Part shown: in pieces, positions 27,460-35,621 of the stretch
Numbering within the stretch: the stretch's first letter is position 1
Layout of the letters: each line of letters begins with the position of its first letter
Assembly: GCF_000176175.1 (NCBI RefSeq)
Contig: NZ_ACZP01000009.1
Coordinates: 1 to 54,930, forward strand
Origin: Vibrio furnissii CIP 102972
GTDB lineage: Bacteria > Pseudomonadota > Gammaproteobacteria > Enterobacterales > Vibrionaceae
Direction: 5' to 3'
Length of the DNA: 54,930 bases
Notes under the pieces: generated by a model
Seen by the model: only the letters and a program-made list of their open reading frames with translations
Told to the model about the DNA's origin: nothing
Database searches by the model: none
Position numbers and translations under genes: made by a program

Positions 27460-28518
27460 ATGTCGAAAACGGAACAGTCCTCGAGAAAGTTAAGTGTCAT
27501 CATCATCGTGATTGTGTTCGCGATTTGGATGTACAGCCTGTGGTCAGACAGGGTGACCCCGATGACCAGCATTGCCCGCGTTCATTCGTATTTGGTGCGT
27601 GTTGCGCCCGAAGTGTCCGGCAATATCGTTGAGGTCAAAATCAAGAACAACCAAGTGGTGCGAGCGGGCGATGTGATGTTCAGGGTCGATGCCAGAAATT
27701 ATGAACTCGCGGTGCGTTCCGCTCAGGCGAATTTGGAACTGGCCGGGCAGAATATCGGGGCCAGCACCGCTGCGGTCGAAGTGGCACAAGCCAAAGTGAC
27801 TGATGCCTTAGCGGCGAGAAATAATGCCAGAGAGCAGGCTGCTCGCGTGTCCGAACTGGCGACCAAAGGGGTGTTGAGCCAGTCAGAGTTGGATAATGCG
27901 GTGGAAGCTCGCTCGCGTGCTCAGGCGGCACTCAATGCGGCTGAAGCCTCATTGCAACAAGCGAAACAGAATTTAGGGCCGAAAGGTAACAACAACCCAC
28001 AAATTCTGGCCGCGATGGTGAGCTTGGAAAAAGCGCAGCTTGATTTGCAAAAGACCTCGGTGAGTGCTCCGTCGGATGGCATTGTCACCAACGTTCAACT
28101 GACCGTGGGCCAGCCTGCGAATGTGGGCACGCCGATGCTAACGTTTATCGATCCGAGGGAAATTTGGATCTCGGCGCTCGTCAGAGAAAACTCGTTGGAA
28201 CACATTCAGCCGGGTCAGCGGGTGAAAATCGTGCTCGATTCTATGCCCGGACGCGTGCTGAATGGCAAGGTTTACAGCCTTGGCTGGGGGACGGGCGATA
28301 GCAATAACGTCGATTCAACCACAGGGTTTATTCGCGCCGATACCACATCGCTCAACGCGCAACGTTATCCGGTTAACATCGTGTTTGATGAAATCCCACA
28401 TAACATCCGTTATGGCTCACAAGCGACGGTGGCGTTCTACACGGAACAAAGTGGGCTGGGCGAGTTTCTGGCTGGCCTTTGGATGAGAATTGTCAGTGTG
28501 TGGACTTATGTTTCGTAG
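27460..28518 (+). CDS. HlyD-family membrane fusion protein
   Basis: Periplasmic adaptor of 352 residues with an uncleaved N-terminal membrane anchor (LSVIIIVIVFAIWMYSL, about 11-27). The barrel-sandwich half APEVSGNIVEVKIKNNQVVRAGDVMFRVD follows, then a long alpha-helical hairpin (residues 85-180, rich in Ala and Gln), then SAPSDGIVTNVQLTVGQPA and the beta barrel. This is the EmrA/AaeA layout. It forms a pump with the DUF2955 membrane protein that overlaps its 3' end. An outer-membrane TolC would be supplied from elsewhere. The E. coli relative AaeA exports hydroxybenzoates, so aromatic acid efflux is plausible here. Confidence 0.9.
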   Translation: MSKTEQSSRKLSVIIIVIVFAIWMYSLWSDRVTPMTSIARVHSYLVRVAPEVSGNIVEVKIKNNQVVRAGDVMFRVDARNYELAVRSAQANLELAGQNIGASTAAVEVAQAKVTDALAARNNAREQAARVSELATKGVLSQSELDNAVEARSRAQAALNAAEASLQQAKQNLGPKGNNNPQILAAMVSLEKAQLDLQKTSVSAPSDGIVTNVQLTVGQPANVGTPMLTFIDPREIWISALVRENSLEHIQPGQRVKIVLDSMPGRVLNGKVYSLGWGTGDSNNVDSTTGFIRADTTSLNAQRYPVNIVFDEIPHNIRYGSQATVAFYTEQSGLGEFLAGLWMRIVSVWTYVS

Positions 28519-29518
28519 CTGCGTTAATCCCATCGTCAAGATTGTCTTTGCGCCGATCCTGTTGCTGTTCTATTTGAAGGTGACGGTGCACCCTTTGCCC
28601 ATTCTGGCACCGATGTTTGTGGTGATTCTGCTGACGACGATACCATCTAAACCACCAATGAGTTTGGTGGTTCAACTGGTTGTTGTGCTGCTTTTGATGA
28701 GCTTCGGAATGGTGTTTGTGGTGCAAATGTTTGCGGGATCGCCCACGGGGTTTGCACTGGTGTGTTGGAGCATCTTCACGTGGAGTTATCATCGCAGCCA
28801 TCACAATCCACAAGACATCATCTCGAACTTGGCGTTAATTGTGCTCATCATCGCGACGGTGGTGAGTAAGCAGATGCATTTCCCGATTGCGGGCTTGCCG
28901 CTCATCATCTTTCAGGCGTTTGCGTTGGCGCTTGTTGTCACCTTCGTTATGCACATATTGTTGCCGGGGGATCTGCAGGACATCAAACGGGATGAACCTG
29001 CACAAGGGATTGAAAGTCATCTCCGCGTCGCGATGTTAAAGGCGACTGCAATGTGTTTGGTGTTGGTGGCGTTGATTGGGATTGGCAGTTCGCAGACGAT
29101 GCTGATCGCGATTACTGTCAGCAGTATGCTCAAGTTACCACTGATTGATCACCAGAAGGATTATGTCTACCAGCGGCTAATCACCACGGCAACCGGGATT
29201 TTGTTTACTATCCCGACCATGTTGCTGTGTGGCTTTGGCGCACCCGAGTGGGTGGTGATGGGCGTGTCATTATTCTTGGGTATTCAACTTGCCTGTTATG
29301 CCATTCGCCGTGATGCGCATGCTGCGATTTATCAGTTGCTTCTGACTAACTTTGTTGTGCTGACTTATCAAGCCATCAAAAATGTGGGTCTCGATTCGTT
29401 CTCGTCCGGCATCATGCGCTTGGCGTCGATTAGCATTGCCATTTTTATCGGCGCGCTCATTTTAAGGCTTATCAGGCCTCGCCAGCACAGCATCAAGGGG
29501 AACAACGTGGCATCGTGA
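28508..29518 (+). CDS. DUF2955/FUSC-like inner-membrane transporter
   Basis: Membrane protein of about 336 residues with two blocks of four to five helices divided by a hydrophilic stretch (LQDIKRDEPAQGIESHLRV), the layout of AaeB/FUSC-type proteins. The sequence fits DUF2955 proteins that pair with HlyD adaptors. The start is uncertain: TTG at 28490, GTG at 28496 (about nine bases after GGATGAG) and ATG at 28508 are all in frame; ATG is used here. It overlaps the adaptor gene by 11 bases. With it, it probably pumps an amphipathic or aromatic compound out of the cytoplasm. Confidence 0.8.
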   Translation: MFRSCVNPIVKIVFAPILLLFYLKVTVHPLPILAPMFVVILLTTIPSKPPMSLVVQLVVVLLLMSFGMVFVVQMFAGSPTGFALVCWSIFTWSYHRSHHNPQDIISNLALIVLIIATVVSKQMHFPIAGLPLIIFQAFALALVVTFVMHILLPGDLQDIKRDEPAQGIESHLRVAMLKATAMCLVLVALIGIGSSQTMLIAITVSSMLKLPLIDHQKDYVYQRLITTATGILFTIPTMLLCGFGAPEWVVMGVSLFLGIQLACYAIRRDAHAAIYQLLLTNFVVLTYQAIKNVGLDSFSSGIMRLASISIAIFIGALILRLIRPRQHSIKGNNVAS

Positions 29519-29589
29519 AACAACGATTCAAGTTCGGTTCATTAAGGCAGGCCAAGGGATACAAAGGCGCACAATGCGAAGTGCAGAAA

Positions 29590-29619
29590 TGAAAAAAGCC
29601 GCTGATTTCTCAGCGGCTT
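29590..29619 (-). terminator. Terminator of tRNA-Ser
   Basis: AAGCCGCTGA and TCAGCGGCTT form a perfect 10-base stem around four bases. On the minus strand it is followed by a run of T, so it ends the tRNA transcript. It could also stop the efflux genes from the other side. Confidence 0.85.
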
Positions 29620-29628
29620 CTTCGAATG

Positions 29629-29719
29629 TGGCGGAGAGATAGGGATTTGAACCCTAGGATAGCTATTAACCATCGCCGGTTTTCAAGACCGGTGCTTTCA
29701 ACCACTCAGCCATCTCTCC
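29629..29719 (-). tRNA. tRNA-Ser (anticodon UGA)
   Basis: A 91-base cloverleaf with encoded CCA. The acceptor arms GGAGAGA and TCTCTCC pair, the anticodon loop CTTGAAA carries TGA, the long variable arm typical of serine tRNAs is present, and the T-loop GGTTCAAATCC is standard. It is transcribed leftward. Confidence 0.95.
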
Positions 29720-29989
29720 GTTGTTGGAGCGCATATTATCGACCTCACGAAATCTTGTAAAGCCCCAATTGAACTGTTTGCTGATTTTATGCGCGTTTAA
29801 ACGCAAAAAGTTGTTCTGAGTAGAGTTTTTAGGTGTTTTCAGCGCTTGAAGCATGTGTCGTGCAACGTGCTACGGCGGGTTGAGCGCCGCGAGGGAATGT
29901 CGCCAAGGGACATTGCTGTTGTCGCCGTTGTCACTCGCCAGCGTTGCGGTGCTGACCTACCATCCTCATCATTCATGGGTGAGGTGTTT
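29720..29989. other. Spacer between tRNA-Ser and mdtL
   Basis: An open frame runs through from 29846 into mdtL, but its first 48 residues are unlike the MdtL family and the MdtL-type start at 29990 has its own ribosome binding site. The tRNA promoter should lie near 29720-29770 on the minus strand. Nothing else is recognised. Confidence 0.5.
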
Positions 29990-31189
29990 ATGCTGCGTTA
30001 TCTGCTTTGTAGTTTCTTATTGGTTCTGTTGTATCCGACGGCCATCGATTTGTATTTGGTGGGGTTGCCCCAAATCTCCAGCGACTTAGGCGCGAGCGAA
30101 TCGCAGCTTCATGTCGCGTTTTCGCTCTACCTTGCTGGCATGGCTGCAACCATGTTGATTGCAGGGAAACTCGCAGACACGGTGGGGCGAAAACCAGTGG
30201 CGGTGGCAGGCGCGCTCATTTTTGTTGTGGCTTCCTTGTTGGGCGGTGCGGCGGAACAAATCACGATGTTCTTGATGGCGAGATTTGTACAAGGCATCGG
30301 CGCTGGTTTTTGCTACGTGGTGGCGTTTGCGATTTTACGGGACACGCTGGATGATGCGCGCCGCGCGAAAGTGCTGTCGATGATCAATGGCGTCACCTGT
30401 GTCATACCGGTGATTGCGCCTGTGGTGGGCTATCTGATTATGTTGTTCTTCCCTTGGAATACGCTGTTTGTGGCCATGGCGGGCATGGGCGCGGTGGTTG
30501 GCGTGATGTCGCTGGTGGCGTTGAAAGAAACCAAACCTCAAGCGCGAACGGCGACCTCATCCGATTCGCTGGTTTCATTGCATATTGAGGAACGGTTATG
30601 GCAACGCTTTTTTGTCAGTCGCGTGGTGATGACGTCGTTGATGTGCACCGCCATTTTGACTTACGTGAATGTCTCGCCAATGTTGATCATGACCGAGATG
30701 GGCTACGACCGAGGCGGATACTCGCTGGTCATGGCGTTGACGGCGTTAGTCAGCATGGTGACGTCATTTTCAACCCCGATTGCGCTCACCTATTTTCGTG
30801 AACGCACCTTATTGATGACATCGCAACTGCTGTTTGCTCTGTCGGCCGTCACGCTTGTGACGGTGACGATTCTGGAGGTGAGTTCGTCGTGGTATTTACT
30901 TGGTTTTGGGCTGATTTGTGCGGCTTTCTCTGTTGGCTTTGGCGTGGCCATGAATCAAGCACTCAGCCCATTTTCTTTTCGTGCCGGTATCGCCAGTTCT
31001 GTGATTGGCGTGAGCCAGGTGTGTTTGTCGGCCGCGTACATCTGGATCGCGGGGCTGTTAGGCCTCAGCGCCCAGAATATTCTGATTGTGAGTTTAGGGT
31101 TATGTAGTGTGGTGTGCGCTGCGTTACTATTCTCGATCCCCAAACCTGCTCAATGTGCGCCGTATGAAGAAATCCATTACTCGTCTTGA
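29990..31189 (+). CDS. mdtL: MFS drug-resistance transporter MdtL
   Basis: Major facilitator of 399 residues with twelve helices, collinear with E. coli MdtL: FLLVLLYPTAIDLYLVGLP at the start, the motif-A loop GKLADTVGRKPV near 65, MARFVQGIGAGFCYVVAFAILRD near 100 and INGVTCVIPVIAPVVGYL near 130. MdtL exports chloramphenicol-type drugs in the DHA1 group. The chosen ATG has GAGG nine bases upstream and the normal family N-terminus. The longer frame from 29846 is rejected. It is followed by yidZ, whose start lies 26 bases inside mdtL. The same mdtL-yidZ pair exists in E. coli. Confidence 0.93.
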   Translation: MLRYLLCSFLLVLLYPTAIDLYLVGLPQISSDLGASESQLHVAFSLYLAGMAATMLIAGKLADTVGRKPVAVAGALIFVVASLLGGAAEQITMFLMARFVQGIGAGFCYVVAFAILRDTLDDARRAKVLSMINGVTCVIPVIAPVVGYLIMLFFPWNTLFVAMAGMGAVVGVMSLVALKETKPQARTATSSDSLVSLHIEERLWQRFFVSRVVMTSLMCTAILTYVNVSPMLIMTEMGYDRGGYSLVMALTALVSMVTSFSTPIALTYFRERTLLMTSQLLFALSAVTLVTVTILEVSSSWYLLGFGLICAAFSVGFGVAMNQALSPFSFRAGIASSVIGVSQVCLSAAYIWIAGLLGLSAQNILIVSLGLCSVVCAALLFSIPKPAQCAPYEEIHYSS

Positions 31190-32126
31190 CCTGAACCTGT
31201 TGATGACGCTCCGACTGATTTTGCAAGAGGGCAGTGTCTCGAAAGCGGCGAAGATCCTCAATGTCACGCCGTCGACGGTCAGCAAATCGCTCAACAAATT
31301 ACGCGATTGGTTTGATGACCCGCTATTTGTGAAAACGCAACGTGGTTTGGTGCCAACACCGATGGTGCAAAGTATGGAGCCAGACCTTTTGGAATGGCTG
31401 CAAATTGGCCAGCAAATTTTGGATACACGCAGTGATGAATCGGCCAAGGGCATAAACTTTCATCTGATGGTGGAATCCCCGTTGCTGCTGACGATGCTCA
31501 ATAACCTCTTACCCAAAATCCACAGTCGTTATCCCGATGCTAAAGTGAAAACCAGCAACTGGGACTATGATGCATTGGACGCCATCATTCGTGGTGACGC
31601 CGATTTAGGGTTTACGGGCAGGGAGAGTCATCCTCGCTCGAAAGAGTCGCTGGATTTATTGCCTTATTTTATCGATTTCGAGGTAATTTTCTCAGACCTG
31701 CCGGTGGTGTACTTGCGTGCGGATCATCCCGCGTTGCAGGGGCCGTGGGATCTGGATCAGTTTCTGTCGTTTCCTCACATCAGTACGCTGTGGGAAAAAA
31801 GTGAAATGTGGGCGCTGGATGAAGTGTTGTGCGATCTCGGGCGTCAACGGGAGATTGCGCTCACCACGTCAAGCTTTGAACAGTCGTTGTTTATGGCTGC
31901 GCAACCGAATCATCACCTCATCACCACGGCACCGAACTATTGCCAGCGTTATACCGCGTTGATGCATCCAGATTTGATCTGTTTGCCGATTCCGTTAGCG
32001 CGCCATCATCAAGACAAACTCTTGATTCCGTACACAATGATTTGGCATAAACGCAATACCCGCAACGCCAAAGTGATGTGGCTGCGCGAGACGATAAAGT
32101 CGTTATATGGCGATACGCAGGTGTGA
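31164..32126 (+). CDS. yidZ: LysR-type regulator YidZ
   Basis: LysR-type regulator of 320 residues with an N-terminal winged HTH (KKSITRLDLNLLMTLRLILQEGSVSKAAKILNVTPSTVSKSLNKL) and an effector domain holding NWDYDALDAIIRGDADLGFTGRESHPRSKE, which matches E. coli YidZ closely. YidZ has been linked to anaerobic nitric oxide tolerance. The ATG at 31164 gives the conserved MKKSIT start; an earlier in-frame ATG at 31107 would add unrelated residues. It overlaps mdtL by 26 bases. Here the upstream drug pump is its only close partner, so coregulation of mdtL is possible. Confidence 0.92.
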   Translation: MKKSITRLDLNLLMTLRLILQEGSVSKAAKILNVTPSTVSKSLNKLRDWFDDPLFVKTQRGLVPTPMVQSMEPDLLEWLQIGQQILDTRSDESAKGINFHLMVESPLLLTMLNNLLPKIHSRYPDAKVKTSNWDYDALDAIIRGDADLGFTGRESHPRSKESLDLLPYFIDFEVIFSDLPVVYLRADHPALQGPWDLDQFLSFPHISTLWEKSEMWALDEVLCDLGRQREIALTTSSFEQSLFMAAQPNHHLITTAPNYCQRYTALMHPDLICLPIPLARHHQDKLLIPYTMIWHKRNTRNAKVMWLRETIKSLYGDTQV

Positions 32127-32187
32127 TGGACGCGAAGGGGCGTGCCCTATTGCCGATAGGAAATGGCAGATAGGAAATTGCGGATAG

Positions 32188-32217
32188 AAAAAAAGAGAGC
32201 CGAAGCTCTCTTTTTTT
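32188..32217. terminator. Bidirectional terminator between yidZ and tRNA-Pro
   Basis: GAGAGC-CGAA-GCTCTC is flanked by seven A on the left and seven T on the right, so it works on both strands. It ends yidZ and the leftward tRNA-Pro. Confidence 0.9.
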
Positions 32218-32224
32218 AGGTGTA

Positions 32225-32301
32225 TGGTCGGACTGAGAGGATTTGAACCTCCGACCCCCGACACCCCATGACGGTGCGCTACCAAGCTGCGCTACAGTCC
32301 G
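32225..32301 (-). tRNA. tRNA-Pro (anticodon GGG)
   Basis: A 77-base cloverleaf with encoded CCA, CGGACTG acceptor arm, D-arm GCGCAGCTTGGTAGCGC and an anticodon loop ATGGGGT carrying GGG. The anticodon arm and T-arm are nearly identical to the E. coli proL tRNA. Transcribed leftward. Confidence 0.95.
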
Positions 32302-32364
32302 ATGGGGTTAATCTAAACATTTTCATGCAGTGCGTCAACTAGGAAACAGTGATAAATCGCTGAT

Positions 32365-34170
32365 TTAATTATCCTTTGAGTAAAAACGCTGCAATTCCGT
32401 CAACCCTTGCATCAAAATCGGCAATGTTGGGTTGGCATCTTTCAATCGTTGGTAATTGTCATCAAACAATTTGAAGTTGCCGAACTTGTCGATCACGGTG
32501 GTTTCTTGGTCAGTGATCAGGGCCAATTCACGGGAATCGCCGGCCAGAATCCACTTCCGTTTGTTCTCGTTAAATAGGTTACGACCGCTACTGAAATCAC
32601 TCGGGTTTGAGGACACACCCAGCAGATCTTGCAGCAAGGTGACGCTTAAATCGAGATGACTGGAGCGATGGTTAAAGGTCGCAGCAATTTTGCCCGGCCA
32701 ACGAATCACCATCGGAACTTGGAGCTGATAACGGCTGTAGTTGCTGTTCGCGCCCCAGCTGTTGGTCTTCGTTTCATTAAATTCAGTGCCGTGATTGGAG
32801 GTTACAATCACCACAGTGTTGTCCATCAAATCGAGTTCTTGCAACTTGGTCAACAGCAGCCCCAGTTCGCGATCCGCAACGGTGACTGAATGGTGGTAGT
32901 TGTTGCGCAGCTTATCCGTTGCTGAACCTTGGGTGTTGCTATCGGCATAATTGCTGAAGTTGTCGACCGTGGTTAGCTCAAGGAAGCTAAACCATGGGGC
33001 GCTGCTTTTATCGCTGACCCAATTGGCCCAGCGTTGAATGGTTTGCTCATCGGCAGAGGTATCGGGATCAAACGGCGCTTTAGAGAGCGGCAGGCCACGG
33101 AAAATGGTTTCCTGATACAGGCTGTCATTGAAATTGTCGCCGCTGAATAGGCCAAACTGATATGACTGTGATTTAAGTACATCCATCAGTACCGGCGCAG
33201 TGCCTTGTACGGTGATGCTGCTGGCATAACTGCTTGGTAAGCCATAAAACAGGCCAAACATACCAAATGCATCGTTGCTTGAGCTGTAATGGTTGGTGAA
33301 GTTGAGGTTGCTGGCGGCGAATTGCGCCATGTTTGGCATCATCTCTTTGGTCAGCACATCGGCGCGTAGGTTGTCGACACTCACCACCAGAATATTGAGG
33401 TTATTCGCACGACGACCGAACTGGATTTTCTCCAGCGGGTAGCTCACCAAATCCACATTACTGCGGCTCTTCTCTTCCAAACGTTTAAGGTATTCCTCAC
33501 GATCCAACAGGCCATGTTTCTCCATGAAAGACTTCGCGGTCATCGGGTAGGAGAGTGGGAAGTTCGATTTTTGGCTGGTGACTGGCGCGTAGAGGTAAGC
33601 ATCCGACCACACATAGATCAGATGGCTGGCGATAAAGCTAACGAAAAACACCGCGGCCATTGGGCGACCGATACGCTTGTGAGACAGTTTACGTTGTTTG
33701 CGCCACACCCATTCAGACAAACCCAGTTGCAGCAAAAAGATCAGCGGCAGAACCACAAACAGATGTTGTAGGTCGGTGCTGACGTTGCTGTCGTCACTAA
33801 AGAGGAGTTCCCACACCACAGGAGTGAGGTGGAGGTTAATGGTCTGATAGGTTTGCGTATCAATCAGTAAGACGGTGAGGCCGAATGTGGCGAAACAGAC
33901 GGCAACAAACCGAAATAACGTTCGCGACGGTATCAGGAACGTGAGGGGAAATAGAATTAAAAGGTAGAGGGCGAAAACCAGAAAGCCGAAATGACCCACC
34001 CAAGAAAGCGTCAAATAAAATTGGCCTAAGAAGGTGTCCGGCCACGGCGACTGAGCAATGTAACGTGTGCCAATCAGCATGGCTGCAATGATGTTGAAGA
34101 AGGCAAACCAGTGCCCCCAACCGACCAGACGAGATACACGTTCGCCGTATGTGTTTCCGCTATCTACCAT
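32365..34170 (-). CDS. yejM: Inner-membrane sulfatase-fold protein YejM/PbgA (LapC)
   Basis: Inner-membrane protein of 601 residues with five N-terminal helices (DUF3413, about residues 20-200) and a periplasmic arylsulfatase-like domain. NILVVSVDNLRADVLTKEMMPNM near 250 is where sulfatases keep the nucleophile; in this family the catalytic site is degenerate. SNHGTEFNETKTNSWG near 460 and WPGKI near 490 are other family blocks. YejM/PbgA (LapC) senses lipopolysaccharide and controls LpxC stability through LapB. It is followed by no gene before tRNA-Pro and lies 34 bases after yejL. Length is a little above the E. coli protein. Confidence 0.93.
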   Translation of the reverse strand: MVDSGNTYGERVSRLVGWGHWFAFFNIIAAMLIGTRYIAQSPWPDTFLGQFYLTLSWVGHFGFLVFALYLLILFPLTFLIPSRTLFRFVAVCFATFGLTVLLIDTQTYQTINLHLTPVVWELLFSDDSNVSTDLQHLFVVLPLIFLLQLGLSEWVWRKQRKLSHKRIGRPMAAVFFVSFIASHLIYVWSDAYLYAPVTSQKSNFPLSYPMTAKSFMEKHGLLDREEYLKRLEEKSRSNVDLVSYPLEKIQFGRRANNLNILVVSVDNLRADVLTKEMMPNMAQFAASNLNFTNHYSSSNDAFGMFGLFYGLPSSYASSITVQGTAPVLMDVLKSQSYQFGLFSGDNFNDSLYQETIFRGLPLSKAPFDPDTSADEQTIQRWANWVSDKSSAPWFSFLELTTVDNFSNYADSNTQGSATDKLRNNYHHSVTVADRELGLLLTKLQELDLMDNTVVIVTSNHGTEFNETKTNSWGANSNYSRYQLQVPMVIRWPGKIAATFNHRSSHLDLSVTLLQDLLGVSSNPSDFSSGRNLFNENKRKWILAGDSRELALITDQETTVIDKFGNFKLFDDNYQRLKDANPTLPILMQGLTELQRFYSKDN

Positions 34171-34204
34171 GTATTTTTCTATTTATCCGGTGTTAAGTAT
34201 GAAA

Positions 34205-34420
34205 TTAATTTTGCAACGAAGACATTAACGCTTGCGCAAACTTCTCTGCAATCGCTTTTCGCTGTGCTGCGGCCACGTTCTGGTTCAACACGTTGGTTGC
34301 CACGTTGCCGGCAATCATCAGGGTAAGCTCTGGAGAAGCATCATGTTTATCAAGAACGGCAGCGATTTCAGTCAGGATAGTTTCAACTTTTTCGTCGCTG
34401 TATTTCGATGTAATTGGCAT
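34205..34420 (-). CDS. yejL: YejL family protein (DUF1414)
   Basis: A 71-residue cytosolic protein of unknown function ([22 protein letters not shown]) that precedes yejM in enterobacteria and vibrios, as here. It is helical by composition. It is divergent from yejK with 84 bases between. The role is not known. Confidence 0.9.
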   Translation of the reverse strand: MPITSKYSDEKVETILTEIAAVLDKHDASPELTLMIAGNVATNVLNQNVAAAQRKAIAEKFAQALMSSLQN

Positions 34421-34504
34421 AAAGACTCTAATGATGATAGTAAAAGCGGCTTATGATAACCTACTATGCCTTACAACTGAAACCAGTACGATGAATATTT
34501 CACT

Positions 34505-35506
34505 ATGAGTTTGCACCTTTCCAATGTCATTTTGCATCAACTGCGCAAAAACGATAATGACGAGTTGATGGTTAACTACCGCGCTCAGTCTCTTGACAAT
34601 GATACCTCAACCGAGAACCTCGTGGCCGAGTTGCATCGCGTTTTCAATGCGAAAGCGGGCAAAGGTTTCGGTTCGTTTAAGTCTGACAGTGATTTTCAAA
34701 CATGGTTACATGAATTGCGTAAAGGGGAACGTAACTTTTACGACTTTTCGCAAGTGAGTGCGCAACGCCTGAAAGATGAGTTGGCGAAGTATCCCTTTGC
34801 CGACGAAGGCATTCTGGTGATGGCAGAGTACCAATCACTGGCGACTGATTATCTGTTTATTGGCATTTTGCCGATGAACCAAAGCTTGAAAGTGACGGAA
34901 GGTCTCGACATCAGCGCGACCGACTACCTCGACATTAATAAGATGGACATTGCGGCGCGCATTGATCTGTCGAGCTATGAGACCGATCGTGATTCAAACC
35001 GTTACCTGTCTTACATCAAAGGCCGTGTGGGCCGTAAAGTGGCTGACTTCTTCCTTGATTTTCTGCAAGCAGACATCGGTTTGGATCCAAAACAGCAAAA
35101 CCAACTGCTGATGCAGGCCGTGGAAGATTTCTGTACCGATTCAAAACTCGAAAAAGACGAAGCGATCAGCTACAAGAAGCAGGTTTACGAGTACTGCAAC
35201 GAGCAAATCAAAGCGGGTGAAGAAGTCCAAGTTCAAGAGCTTTCAGGGGAGTTGCCTGCAAGCACCGACGGCACTAGCTTCTTTGATTTCACTCGTGAAC
35301 ACGGATATGAGTTGGAAGAGAGCTTCCCGGGCGACCGCAGCACGGTGCGCAAACTGACTAAGTATGTGGGCGCCGGTGGCGGCCTGAACATCAGCTTTGA
35401 CAGCCTGCTGATGGGGGAGCGCGTATTCTACGATCCAGAAACTGACACGCTGACCATTAAAGGCACCCCGCCTAACTTGCGCGATCAACTGACCCGCAAA
35501 CAATAA
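34505..35506 (+). CDS. yejK: Nucleoid-associated protein YejK (NdpA)
   Basis: Cytosolic nucleoid-associated protein of 333 residues, with the family start MSLHLSNVILHQLRKN, HELRKGERNFYDFS near 80, SYIKGRVGRKVADFFLDFL near 178 and a C-terminal GGLNISFDSLLMGERVFYDPETDTLTIKGTPPNLRDQL. It associates with nucleoid DNA and with topoisomerases in E. coli. The ATG at 34505 gives the family start, though the ribosome binding site is weak. It is divergent from yejL-yejM and ends at a strong terminator. Confidence 0.94.
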   Translation: MSLHLSNVILHQLRKNDNDELMVNYRAQSLDNDTSTENLVAELHRVFNAKAGKGFGSFKSDSDFQTWLHELRKGERNFYDFSQVSAQRLKDELAKYPFADEGILVMAEYQSLATDYLFIGILPMNQSLKVTEGLDISATDYLDINKMDIAARIDLSSYETDRDSNRYLSYIKGRVGRKVADFFLDFLQADIGLDPKQQNQLLMQAVEDFCTDSKLEKDEAISYKKQVYEYCNEQIKAGEEVQVQELSGELPASTDGTSFFDFTREHGYELEESFPGDRSTVRKLTKYVGAGGGLNISFDSLLMGERVFYDPETDTLTIKGTPPNLRDQLTRKQ

Positions 35507-35513
35507 TGACATG

Positions 35514-35537
35514 AGAGCGCTACGGCGCTCTTTTTTG
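35514..35537 (+). terminator. Terminator after yejK
   Basis: AGAGCGC and GCGCTCT pair around TACG and are followed by TTTTTT. Confidence 0.92.
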
Positions 35538-35621
35538 TATGCTTTTTCGCCGCTGTCACGACAGGTGATGTATTTCAGTATATGCTTGTATTGAATCACA
35601 AATACAGTGCAGAGAGCAGGG

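Noticed and set aside
29846..29989. N-terminal extension of the MdtL frame
   Set aside because: The first 48 residues do not fit MdtL, and the ATG at 29990 has a good ribosome binding site and the family start.
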